Positions 32,200 to 42,851 of a stretch of 64,000 bases of DNA are shown piece after piece. Position 1 is the first letter of the stretch; each line of letters begins with the position of its first letter. Source of the DNA: Macrostomum hystrix. Lineage: Eukaryota > Platyhelminthes > Macrostomidae. The position numbers were made by a program, and so were the translations under genes. The DNA is taken from assembly GCA_950097015.1 (NCBI GenBank), contig CATNEN010000038.1:13138001-13202000 (forward strand), written 5' to 3'. A model generated the notes under the pieces. It ran no database searches, was not told the origin of the DNA, and saw only the letters and a list, made by a program, of their open reading frames with translations.

Positions 32200-34109
32200 A
32201 CACTGGGCTCACTGGGTTTAAAATAATAAAACAAAGTATATAAGTTCGAAAAATTACTAAAGGTTATTCTGATATAACAGTAAGAAAATCACCTACAATA
32301 CACATTTTCGTATTCTAATTTGTAATCTTGCGCTATTTTTTGCTGACACTTGATTTTGGCGTATTTTAATTTTCTTTAGCGTGCCAAAAGCGAAAGCTGA
32401 AACTATAAGGCCGCCATAGCATGTAAAATTTACAACTAATTAAATTGTATTAATTTAAATTTAATTATAATTTATTAAATTTAATTTAATTTAAATAATG
32501 GTTTTCATTTATGTATACTTTTATAAAGCATACTGTCTTTGCATATTAATCCACTATACTGTAATACTAGATACATTTTACCGCAGCTAGGCATTTTATA
32601 TAAAAAAATTGTAAATCTAAACTCAAACTCAAAATCAAAACGAGGCCATCAACAAATCTGCCATACTCGAATATTGTGCATTGTCGAACTAAGCGCGGTG
32701 CATTTAAGTGCTATCGCGAAAAACAAAACATTGTAATAAAAACAACAATGTACAGTGTTTTGATAATAGTGCATCCTCAGAGTGTTTAGTGCACGGGCGT
32801 CGGCTTTCAAACAGTCGCTGAAACGGCGATGACAAAAGAATTGACACGAACCACATGGGCTGGAATTATAGAAAGTGTTAGCCATTTTTTGTTTTGTTTC
32901 TAAGTTTTTTTGTACACTAGGCATTTTAATTTTTTTATTAAAACATTTGTTTCGAAATGTAACTTGTACGTTTTCAATGTTTTTGTCTTAAAGTTTTTTA
33001 CACACTTAGCATTTCAGCATACTTTATTTAAATTGTGCGGATATTGCTACATTTTTTGTATTTCTACGGTTCTGTTTTTTTGTTTTTTTCTTTTCTAACC
33101 AGTCGGCAAATATTTTCCTATTTGCTGGGCTCCGCAAATTAGTTTTAACTTTCTAGTCAGCTCTATATGTGTTCCACAGCGTATGTATTATCCTTACTTT
33201 TGTTGGTAAATATACGTAATTGGCAGCTTGTTGGCACGGATTTTTTTCCATGCCTTTTTCTTTAACAGAAACTATTAGAAACAAAAATCATTACAAAGTA
33301 AATCATTTTTATAATTTACCAGCAAACAAGTTGAGTTATTACTACAGCTTTCTCGGTGCTTTTCGAGAAAAAGTAAAGCTTTCAGTTGATTTACAAATTT
33401 TATCAAAAAGGAAGTTGAAAATCGTTGTTAAAACATTTGAGTTATCAAATAAAGACGTAGCAATTTAAAATAAACGTTTTTGAAAATAAATTTTTTTTCT
33501 ACTTTTCTCTTCTTGCATTGAACGCTGATAAAGGTAAAGAAATGTATTTTTTGTTATAATGTTTCAAACCCAGTGGTCCCAGTGTGCCCATTGCGAGCCC
33601 ATGTTTTATACACCCAGTTGCAACCGGTTTTCTGACTCGCGCGCGCGCATCGAGATTCAAGCCATTAAGTTTAGATAGGCCTAATTATTAGAATCAGATT
33701 GGAACGTTAGTCTGGAATCTAAGTATATAACTTGCTGCAACTAATTTTGACCTAGAATGATTTAGAATTAGGGAACAGCGCATGCGTCAGCAAATCGGCA
33801 TTTCTAAATTCTAGTGGACATAAACAATTAACTATTACCAATTACATTATACTGGACTGCAACCTTTAACGTCTTACAATTTATTTTAAATGGCGACCAC
33901 CGACCAATAATTTCATTACATATATAAAAATTAAAAGCGCGCCAAAAAAAACAATTTGCTTAATTTTTTACCGTAACAAAAATAATACTGTATACAAATA
34001 TTTTGTTTTAATTTGTACCGTATGCACAATGCTGGCACCCGTGTTGACAGAGATAGGGTCTAAGAAACAGTAATCGAACATGTGCGACGGTCGCCTAATA
34101 GGCAACTCC
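32200..34109. other. gene-free AT-rich DNA
   Basis: No gene or transposon recognised. It includes a very AT-rich stretch of TTTAAATTTAATT repeats at about 32440-32500 and a short GCGCGCGCGC run near 33640. Confidence 0.4.
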
Positions 34110-34139
34110 GAACATGTTCTTTGTTCCGAGAACATGTTC
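34110..34139. promoter_or_regulatory. two exact GAACATGTTC palindromes 10 bp apart
   Basis: Each decamer fits the p53-family half-site consensus RRRCWWGYYY exactly, and the 10-bp spacing lies within the accepted 0-13 range. A third near match (GAACATGTGC) is at about 34077. No gene start is nearby, so a function is unproven. Confidence 0.3.
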
Positions 34140-34215
34140 TTTTAAATTAATAAGGCTACTTAATGTATTTTAATGAATTAATGAACATGAAGAAAAAACT
34201 ATATGCCTTCCTTGG

Positions 34216-34314
34216 CATGAGGTCAACAAACAAGACAGAGTTAAACCCATACTATGTCTAGTATGGTTTAACACACACACATGGTTTAACTCTGTCTTGT
34301 TTGTTGACCTCATG
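34216..34314. repeat. long hairpin: 34-bp inverted repeat
   Basis: The left arm (34216-34250, CATGAGGTCAACAAAC…) and right arm (34281-34314) are complementary apart from one extra base. The loop contains a second small palindrome (ATACTATGTCTAGTAT) and an (AC)5 run. It abuts the gag-like remnant at 34315. Confidence 0.85.
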
Positions 34315-34600
34315 ACCTTCTGTGTCCAGCGCGAAAAATCCTCTCCACCGTCGTACTGCTGGATAATGTCGCTGAATTTGACTGCGCTTGCCATCGTTGC
34401 GTATTGCCGCGATAGCTTGTGGTCTAGTGTATTTGGGTAAATAGCAAAGCCCAGGTTACTACAAACGCTAGAGTCGCAAACGCTCTTAACGCGGTCCTCG
34501 CAATCAAACAGGTAGAACGAATTGTCTATGGGATATTTAGCTGCAAAGGTCAAATATACCTTTTTACGTTCTATTTGATAAAAACGGCAACCAATTTGGC
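34315..34600 (-). pseudogene. LTR/leader plus gag start of the same family as the fold-back retrotransposon
   Basis: On the minus strand, 34575-34430 is closely similar to the LTR at 22310-22455 (shared AGCTAAATATCCCATAGACA and TTCTACCTGTTT). About 25 bases later an ATG opens a gag-like frame (MASAVKFSDIIQQYDGGEDF…RWTQKV), which breaks off at the hairpin at 34315. KFSD.IQQYDG is a recognisable gag N-terminus of Ty3/gypsy-like elements. It is a truncated, dead copy. Confidence 0.7.
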
Positions 34601-34781
34601 CACGGCTCAGCCTGACGCAGCCGCAGCAATTTTCCATAGACAGCCGCCGCTAGCAGCAACCAATTTGGTAAAAACTGCGAGCTATTTTGCCAGCTTGAAG
34701 ATAGCAGCTCACTGCTGTATTTGACCTGCCCTGTCAACAGCAGTAGCGAAATAGGGAGCTATAGCATAACAATAACGATAA

Positions 34782-34905
34782 AGAATGATAACAGTATGTC
34801 CTCAGTCAGAAGTCAGAACCCGAATTCATAACATTAAGAATGATAACAGTATGTCCTCAGTCAGAAGTCCGAACACGAATTCATAACATTAAGAATGATA
34901 ACAAT
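34782..34905. repeat. 55-bp tandem repeat, about 2.2 copies
   Basis: AGAATGATAACAGTATGTCC recurs at 34782, 34837 and (with a change) 34892, so the period is 55 bp. It lies directly left of the transposase fragment, and the same AAGAATGATAA motif reappears right of it at about 35163. Confidence 0.8.
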
Positions 34906-34909
34906 ATGA

Positions 34910-35149
34910 TAACAATTGAACAATGGTGTCCACCATAGCCTCCGTCAGCGCCATCCTCTTCACTCCTCCTTTTGGCAGAGTGCCAACTCTACTAGTTCGT
35001 TCATACGTGATCACGATGTTCCTCACTGTCGGTTTCTTCATACCCATCATTCTGCCAAGCTCTCTCCAGTCGTCGCCATTCCTGTACGCTCTCACAATTC
35101 GCTCTCGATCCAGCTGACTTATCTTTTGGTACGGCCCACGATTCGCCAT
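34910..35149 (-). pseudogene. transposase N-terminal helix-turn-helix fragment
   Basis: About 80 codons from an ATG at 35149. The parts are YQKISQLDRERIVRAYRNG, a recognition-helix-like LGRMMGMKKPTVRNIVITY, the linker TLPKGGVKR and the start of the second helical part (MVDTIVQLL). The pattern is that of IS630/Tc1-like transposases. It stops within the 55-bp repeats and has no catalytic domain or visible inverted repeats. Confidence 0.55.
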
Positions 35150-35185
35150 CAGAGTGATGATAAGAATGATAAGATGATATCTTCA

Positions 35186-36593
35186 AGCTATCGCAGCCCA
35201 ACGCGATCCACGAGTGCAGCTAGCCATATCGTGTTCACAGAGCAAGCAACAAGCTTCAGATGCATCTGCCTACAGGGGTGTGTTTTAACGCACTTTTTAA
35301 TCAGGAAAACAAACTTGATCTCTAGAATATTAGCAATATACATAAAATATGAGTATGACGCGATGTGTGCCAGCACATGTTCATTTACACTTGTTCATGA
35401 ATAGGCGTGCATCAAAACACTTTATAGTCAAACAGGCTAGCTAAAGCTGCAAAAGTTATTTCTGTACTTCTTTAGCAGCCCAACGCTATCCGCGAGAGCA
35501 GCTAGTTATAGCGTGTTAACATCGCAAGCAACAAGCTTTAGCTAGATCTGCTGACAGGGGGAGTGTCAACGATCTTTTCAATCGAGAAAACGAGCTAGAA
35601 CCTTATATTTAGAATATTAGCCATATACCTGAAATATGAGGTTGACGTGATGTGTGCCAGCAGCACGCGTTAAGCTCTTCAAGCACGTGAGCAAGGTGCT
35701 CTAATTGTTCTTTACACTTGAATCAACCCGCTTGTCACTGTCAAGCAGGCTAGCTGGATCTGCAAATGTAATTTAGTGCTGCTATCGTAGCGCAACGCGA
35801 TCCACGAGTGCAGCTAGCCATATCGTGTTCACAGAGCAGGCAACAAGCTTCAGAAGCATCTGCCTACAGGGGTGTGTTTTAACGCACTTTTTAATCAGGA
35901 AAACAAACTTGATCTCTAGAATATTAGCAATATACATAAAATATGAGTATGACGCGATGTGTGCCAGCACATGTTCATTTACACTTGTTCATGAATAGGC
36001 GTGCATCAAAACACTTTATAGTCAAACAGGCTAGCTAAAGCTGCAAAAGTTATTTCTGTACTTCTTTAGCAGCCCAACGCTATCCGCGAGAGCAGCTAGT
36101 TATAGCGTGTTAACATCGCAAGCAACAAGCTTTAGCTAGATCTGCTGACAGGGGGAGTGTCAACGATCTTTTCAATCGAGAAAACGAGCTAGAACCTTAT
36201 ATTTAGAATATTAGCCATATACCTGAAATATGAGGTTGACGTGATGTGTGCCAGCAGCACGCGTTAAGCTCTTCAAGCACGTGAGCAAGGTGCTCTAATT
36301 GTTCTTTACACTTGAATCAACCCGCTTGTCACTGTCAAGCAGGCTAGCTGGATCTGCAAATGTAATTTAGTGCTGCTATCGTAGCGCAACGCGATCCACG
36401 AGTGCAGCTAGCCATATCGTGTTCACAGAGCAGGCAACAAGCTTCAGAAGCATCTGCCTACAGGGGTGTGTTTTAACGCACTTTTTAATCAGGAAAACAA
36501 ACTTGATCTCTAGAATATTAGCAATATACCTAAAATATGAGTATGACGCGATGTGTGCCAGCACATGTTCATTTACACTTGACTTACTTGACT
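35186..36593 (+). repeat. 594-bp satellite array, segment 1 (forward orientation)
   Basis: About 2.4 units of a dimeric satellite. Each unit is two diverged monomers, one with the block CATGTTCATTTACACTTGTT and one with CGCTTGTCACTGTCAAGCAG. Both contain ATATGA…GTGTGCCAGCA, AGGCTAGCT…GCTGCAAA, and CAACAAGCTT…ATCTGC. The period is exactly 594 here (matching points at 35188, 35782 and 36376). It ends where the non-LTR element begins. Confidence 0.95.
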
Positions 36594-36704
36594 TGACTTA
36601 TCTGCAGGGTGCTCCGTACCGACGGACGCAGCGAGGAGGCGGAGGGGACCGCCCATTCCGCTAACCCCTGGCAAACCAGACGACCTCAGGAGAGGTGGTG
36701 TTGC

Positions 36705-39700
36705 TCAGGGTGGCCCGTCGGACTCGCCTGCAGCATGGTCCTCCGCACTGTCAGTGGGAAAGACGTTGGCTCGCCCCGTATCCCGGAGGTACCGGGCAAG
36801 CTGAGGGATGCTCTCGGGCCTGCAAACATCGGAGAGAGTTGGGTTTGGCCCAAGGTGTTCAAGCCTAGCCCTGGTGAAAACTGGGCAGTGGCATATAAAG
36901 TGTTCGGCGTTTTCACTGCCCGAGCTACAGAATGTGCAATTGTCCTCCTGGAGCTGGCCCTGGAGAAAGCGGTGTCGAGAGAAACAGCCATGCCCTGAGA
37001 GGGCCATGCTGACTGCGCGGAGATCTCTGCGGTTCAGCCTTAGGAGGGCTTTGCGCAGGCGGTGAGACGGACATGGTACCGCTGCCCTGGACTGCTTGCA
37101 GTTTTGGGTCTTGGTCCATCTGTCCAGGTGCTGTGCCTCCATCCAGCGTTTCAGCTTGATGTTGGTCACAGTGGCGGGGATAGGAGCGCCAGGTTCTGGC
37201 CCAGCCAGGGTGCTGGCTGCTCCAGCTTTTGCGAGCTGGTCCGCCATCTCATTCCCTGGGAAGCCAGCGTGACCTGGGATCCATTTGAGCTTGACCTCAT
37301 TGGCCCGCGCCAACTCGTTGAGCTGGGCGTTGCAGTCCAAGGTGGTCTTAGAGCAGGTGGTGTTTCGGTCGAGGGCCCGGAGGGCGGCTTGACTGTCGGA
37401 GTGGAAAAATATCTTCCGGTCAGTGAGCCCCCTCTGGCGCATCTCTGCTGCACATGAACTGATGGCGAGCATCTCGTTCTGAAAAACGCTGGAGTTTTTC
37501 CCCGTGTGCTGGGAGTGAGTCCAGACGACCTCTCCTCCCTTGTAGATACAGGCTCCGAATCCTGAGATTCCGTTCATGAGGGAGCCGTCGGTATAACAGT
37601 GGATTTCAGAGTCGGTCCAGCTGTCGTTTGCCTCCTGGCGAGGCTGAATTTCGACCTTGTACCTGTGGCTCAGGGTCAGAGTGGCGGGTATAGCATCGGA
37701 GAGGATGTGGAGCCCTTCGCACTCGCCCAGAATCTTGAGGCACAGATCGGAGTGGGGAGTGAGAGAGCGCTTTTTGAAGGCCCTCGAGAATTTGAACGTC
37801 ACGCCGGCATCCATAAGGCGCCTGGTGGTCTTCGCGGCCTCTCCCTTGACGAAGATGTCCAAAGGAGTGGCTCCCAGGAAGGCGTTCATGCCTTCGAAGG
37901 GATTGGAGGGTGAGGCGCCCATGGTCATGCGACAGGCTCTGCCCTGCACCCTGTAAAGCGCATCCAGGTTTCCCTGGATACTCGTGGCGCTAGCCCATAT
38001 GAGGCTGGCGTACGAGATCGAGGGTCTGATGATCGTTGTGTAGATCCACCAGAGCTTCTGGGGAGTGAGGCCCCAAGTGGTGCCAACGGCTCGCCTGACT
38101 TGCGCCAGTATCGCCAGGGCCCTCTTGGTTTTGAAACGGAGGTGGTGACTCCAGTTTAGCCTATGGTCCAAGATCAAACCAAGGCAACGAGTTTGCTTGC
38201 TCATGGCGTTGTCCTTGCCGTAGAGAGTGAGGGGTTTCATGGTCCAACGCAGCTTGCTGGTAAACATGATCGCCACGGTCTTGGACTCGGAGAGTCTGAG
38301 CCCGCAGCGGGTCGCCCAGCTTACTGCTCTGTTGATGAAACTCTGGATGAGGTCTCTAATGGTGTCCGCTGAAGGTCCCGCGCAGGTGGCGGTCACATCG
38401 TCAGCGTATCCCACTTTTTGGACCGGATCTGGCTGAGCATCCTCAAGCAGCTCATCCATGACAAGGTTCCAAAGGAGAGGAGTAAGAACCCCGCCCTGAG
38501 GGCCCCCTTTCTGGACTGGTGCAGAAAGCGAGTGTCCATTGAGGTTGGCCACCACAGAGCGGTGCTGGATCATGTACATAATCCAGCGGACAAGGTGGGG
38601 GTGCGTGGCCCTAGATTCAAGGGCTCTGCGAAACGCTTCGAAACGGACGTTGTCGAAGGCCCCCTCGATATCGAGGAAAACTGAGAGGGCGAAGCTGTTA
38701 CCCAGCACAGCCCTTTCCAGCTTTTCCACGATGGAGTGGAGGGCGCTCTCAGTGGACCTGCCAGCCCTAAAAGCGTGCTGGTTCTGAGAGAGAGGGAAGC
38801 GCTTGAGTTCCACTGAGAGGAGGCGCCAGAGCACCAGTCTCTCAAGCAGCTTCAGAAAGGAGGAAGTCAGGCTGATAGGCCTTGACTGATTGATAGTCGT
38901 CTTTTGCGGGCTTGGGAAGGAAGACCACGCGGGCCTCCCTCCAAGTTGCTGGTACGTAGCCCAGCTCCACGCAGGCCCGCAGAAGCTGACAGAAAATGTC
39001 CAGGAAGCAGGGGTTTTTTACTGCCTCGTGTAGGAACACCGGGTAAATGCCGTCCGGACCCGGAGCTTTGTACGGATTGAAGGACTTTGCCGCTCGTATG
39101 ATGCGGTCTTTGGTGACGAGAGACTTTGCTAGGCCTTGCCCGCCCACAGTGTGGTCTGGCTGGCCCTGCGCTGTCTGGTTGCTGGGGAAGAAATGCCCGA
39201 GCATTAACTGGAGCGTCTCTTCTGGTGTATCTGTGGTGGACCCATCAGGTCTCTTAACCACGGATAGTTTGGAGAAGCGGTCTTGAGTGAGCGCTTTTAC
39301 CACTCGGGCAGTGGGGCGGGAGCCCTCAAGCCCTTCGCAGTATTGGCGCCATTTTGCCACTTTTGCCCTTCTGACCTGGCCCTTGAACTCATGGCTGGCA
39401 TGAACATAGGCTTCTCTGTCTTCAGGGGTCCTGGTTTTTTGAAATCTCCTCTGCAGAGCCTTGGCTCGTTTTCTCAGGATTCCGAGCTCGGGGTTCCACC
39501 AGGGGGCAGATTTCTTGCCTTTATAGGCTTTGAGGGGACAGGCCGCCTCATAGGCATCGATGACCGTGCCTCCAAGCTTGGAGGCTATTTCGTCAACAAT
39601 GTCGCAGTTTGTGATGTCACCCGGAGTGCCGAAATTGCGCAGGCCCCTGCTCAGCTCAAGGCCGAACCTGGTCCAGTCGGTGTTTCGGACGTTCCTGCTC

Positions 39701-40398
39701 CAGGTGATGGTTTTCTTCGGGGTAGCACTAGCAACCTCGAAGCGGATAAAACGATGGTCTGAGAGGGATTCCTCTTCTCCCCACACTCTCCATCCGGATA
39801 TCCTGGCGAGGACGCCCGGGGAGGCGAGGGTGACGTCGAGTACCTCCGACCAGCGGCCATTGTCGAAAGTAGGGGTGCTTCCGGCATTGCAGAAGTTAAG
39901 GTTTGTGCCGCCGACGAAAGCGAGAAGCTCTTCGCCGCGGTCGTTGATGTTCTTACTACCCCAGTGCGTGTGGTGTGCGTTCACATCACCGGCAATGAGG
40001 AGCTCGAAGTTGTGCGCATGCACGTAGTCGCAGAGAGCTACCAACGCATCGCTGACCGTGGGGGCATCTCCTGGCAGGTACACCGATGCCACCAGAGTAG
40101 ATTTACGCTGCACAAGGTGCAGGGTTTGGATCACGCAGATGTCCCCGGTGGAAAGGTCGGGTCTCATCCACGCTTTTAGAGAATTCGCAGCAAAGATCAG
40201 CGATCTGGGGCGAGGGGTATCCGCCATGCAAAAACAGTCAAATCCCGAAGGTACATTTGTAGACTTACCTTTGGAAAGCCATGGCTCCTGAACAAAAATG
40301 AGGCTCGGGAGCGTGCGCTCAGCCGTGCGCATCAGGTTAACCGATGCCGCCACGCAGTGCTGAGTGTTTATTTGGAGGCAGCAAAGATTTTCAATCAT
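36705..40398 (-). pseudogene. ORF2: APE endonuclease, reverse transcriptase, RNase H (one frameshift)
   Basis: From an ATG at 40398, the first frame (to 38842) has an AP-type endonuclease (QINTQHCVAASVNLM, FVQEPW, LLIAGDVNAHHTHWGS, LSDHRFIRFEV) and the start of the RT (YKAPGPDGIYPVFLHEA, VVFLPKPAKDDY). Near 38880 the frame shifts. The second part (to 36705) has SQNQHAFRAGRSTESAL, FLDIEGAFDNVRFE, GGPQGGVLTPLLWN, the catalytic VGYADDVTATC, an RNase H (HCYTDGSLMNGISGFGACIY, FHSDSQAALRAL, WIPGHAGFPGNEMAD) and a terminal cysteine/histidine cluster (CTFCSSGSENAEHFICHC). RNase H after the RT points to the I/R1/LOA-like group. The shift sits in the RT just before the RPISL-type motif, consistent with loss of a few bases, so this copy would not make a full enzyme. 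Confidence 0.88.
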
Positions 40399-42030
40399 TG
40401 ATGGTCCTCCGGTTTCTGAGGGGATTGGGCCAGAAGGCCCTCTTCCTCCTCTTCAGTGATGGGGAGAAAACGGGGGCAGCCGGTTTCCATGGGCTCCTCC
40501 TCAAGGTTTGGCTCCTGACCTGCGGGCGGGCATTGGGCATCCTGAGGTGCCCGATTTCCTCCCACAGCGGAGCCCACCATCTGAGTGGTGCCCACTGTCT
40601 CGGTGAGAGCCCCGCCCTGGGCAACTTGGCGTGGTCCCCGAGGTCCCTGCTCTACGGAGCTGGGCCCATCGGTGGCGCCGCCAGTCTCCCTAGGCTGGGC
40701 AGCTCGCCTCGATTGACCGGAGACCTCCCTCCTGAGGTGGGTCAGCTTGGCTGACTGGACTGCCTCCGCGGCCCTCTGCAGGAGGCCTTTCCGCTTTGTG
40801 GAGCGCGCTGGGTGTGCGATCAGAGCCCCCCTCCGCAGCGCGATCTGCCTTTCCGGCGCGGTTATGCTGGGCTTTATGCCCCCTATTCGAGAGCTTTGCT
40901 GCCTTAGGGGCCGAAGCTCCTTCGGCTGCCGCCTCTGTAGGGTTCACGCCCTGCTTTCTGCGCTTGTCTGCCTCAAAAGCTCTGATGCGCAGCTTTAGGA
41001 GGCCGATGGCGATCTGCGTGTCGTCCGGGTACTTGCGCATCCAGACGTCCGACAGGCCAAGAATGGCGGTGAAGCCCCGACCTTCGGGCTGCTGAATGGT
41101 GTCGTGCACCACTAGGCCCGCGGCAGGCAGGTCGCGGTTGACTGCAAGCAGTCCATTCCGCAACTCTTCTGATGAGGTGACGACGCTGGCCGCCGGGACG
41201 AAGATGCGGTGCCTCTTCGTCTGGGGTGGCTCGTCCTCTCGGTGGAAGGCCATATTGGCTTCCCAGCTCTGTTCAGGCAGCATCTCAAGAAGTCGCCGGC
41301 CTGAATCGGCATCGCTGGGCCAGATGAGCAGGCACGAGTCCCGCGTGGCGTGGGTTTTTATAGCCAGAGGCGTGCCCTTCAGAGTTTGCTTCCACAGAAG
41401 CCCGTCGATGACGCGGCTTGCTTGCTTCAGCTGGTCAGCAGTCAGACGCGCGTCTCTGCCTAGGATGACGATCGCCGATTGCCTCTTTGCGACGGCGGCG
41501 AAAGTGGGCCGGTTGCTACCGGCGAGGTTGCGATTTCCCCCAGTCGCGGTGCCAGAGGCCCCACCCTCCAGGGCAGCGTGGCGTGGAGGCCTAGGGCCTT
41601 CCGCGCCCGCCGCCCTGGCTGGCTGGGCTACACTGGCATCGGGCTGGGGGTCCGCAGCAGCGAGGGGGGCCGGCATGGGGTACCCTTCACTGGCTTCGGG
41701 CGCCCTTCCTTCCTCAGGGGTCGGACAGGTGGGCCGGGGGCCTCCCGCCTCGGCCGCCTCGGTCGACTGGGCCTCCTTCGGCCTAGGCCTGGAGTTTGAA
41801 GCGTCGCAGGCGCCCGCGGCCTGCAGCTTTGCTTTGAGGCGTCTGCGGCGGGCAGCGCCGGACGTGCTGCTCAGCTTGGCGTTAGGCGGCTCGTTGGGCC
41901 CAATGCTGGATGGGGCAGGTCCTGTGTAGATTGGTCCTGCGGTGTTCGTGATGTCGTCCGGGGAGGGCCCTTCGCGAGGCGTGGGTGCCTCCTCGATCTC
42001 CATCGTATTATTTAAGTTATTGTCAGTCAT
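40395..42030 (-). pseudogene. ORF1 (gag-like) of the non-LTR retrotransposon, probable single frameshift
   Basis: From an ATG at 42030, 446 codons stay open to 40690. The start is acidic and proline-rich (MEIEEAPTPREGPSPDD), then comes a basic patch (GAARRRRLKAKLQ), a low-complexity middle, and a folded-looking domain (SAIVILGRDARLTADQL … DSCLLIWPSDADSGRRLLEML … DVWMRKYPDDTQIAIGLLKL). That domain reminds me of a domain family found in ORF1 of arthropod retroelements (DUF4780-like), which is tentative. No CCHC knuckle is seen. A neighbouring frame is open from about 40740 to a TGA at 40397-40395 that overlaps the ORF2 ATG, so ORF1 probably once ran to that point (about 545 codons) and has a one-base shift. 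Confidence 0.7.
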
Positions 42031-42127
42031 AACTCGGAGAAGTCGCTGGAAAGCAAAAAAAAGGAATGAATGACCGCTAAAGGCCGGTTTACTCCCCGGA
42101 CCTCCCAGCCCCTCGGCGCGGTGAGAC

Positions 42128-42600
42128 CTTAGGCATTAGAGAGCACAAAAAGGCAGTGCCGGGCCCGCAGACTGGCTGCGTACCCTGTAAGGCCGAAGGG
42201 TGGCACCTTTCCCGAGGAACCTGATCACGCACAGGTACACGAAACGCTGCGGACTGGCCGCATACCCTCTTAAGGTCAAAGGGTGACACCCTTTCCTCAG
42301 AGCCGAAGCCAGAGGTACCTGATCACGCACAGGTGCACGAACGCTGCCGACTGGCCGCATACCCTGTTTAAAGGTCAAAGGGTGACACCTTTTCCTCAGA
42401 GCCGTAGCCAGAGGTACCTGATCATGCACAGGTGGACGAACGCTGCGGACTGGCCGCATACCCTGTTAGAGGTCAAAGGGTGACAGCTTTCCCTCAGGGC
42501 CGTAGCCAGAGGTACCTGATCACGCACAGGTGCACGAACGCTGCGGACTGGCCGCATACCCTGTTAAGGTCAAAGGGTGACACCTTACCCTCCAGCCGGG
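42128..42600 (-). repeat. 98-99-bp tandem repeats in the 5' region of the non-LTR element
   Basis: CTGATCACGCACAGGT (with small changes) recurs at 42221, 42319, 42418 and 42516, each with GACTGGCCGCATACCCTGTT and GTCAAAGGGTGACACC. Partial copies lie at both ends. They lie upstream of ORF1, the place of promoter monomers in some other LINEs. Confidence 0.9.
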
Positions 42601-42851
42601 GCTAGAGGCACCCAGTTTGGCCAGAGGCCCTGGATGGGTCATCCATCGCTGTTGCCCATTCTGTCCGGCTGCCCTAGGGTCAGCCTTGAACACTCGCGGG
42701 ACGTGTACCCATGGGTCAACTGACGGGACAGCGTGGAGGGGTTCCTGCACCCGAAGGCACAGGGCACCCTCCTACCAAGCCTGCTCAAAAAGCGACTGCA
42801 GGTGTGAGGCATCGCAGACCTTAGCCCGTGGGCCTGGACTGACTCATACCT

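Larger units (their letters stand above)
36594..42851 (-). mobile_element. non-LTR retrotransposon (Jockey/I/R1-like group, with RNase H) inside the satellite
   Basis: On the minus strand it has a 5' region with tandem 98-bp repeats (to about 42850), ORF1, ORF2 (endonuclease, RT, RNase H, C-terminal cysteine-rich region), a short 3' untranslated region and a simple tail of AAGTC repeats (36594-36602). It is nearly full length with at least two frameshifts (ORF1 near 40700-40740, ORF2 near 38880). No target duplication is seen; the two flanking satellite ends are not continuous. Confidence 0.9.

Noticed and set aside
41096..41929. A 277-codon plus-strand frame, and other plus-strand frames across 36.7-42 kb and 45-48 kb.
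   Set aside because: They are antisense shadows of GC-rich LINE and gypsy coding regions and show no recognisable motif.
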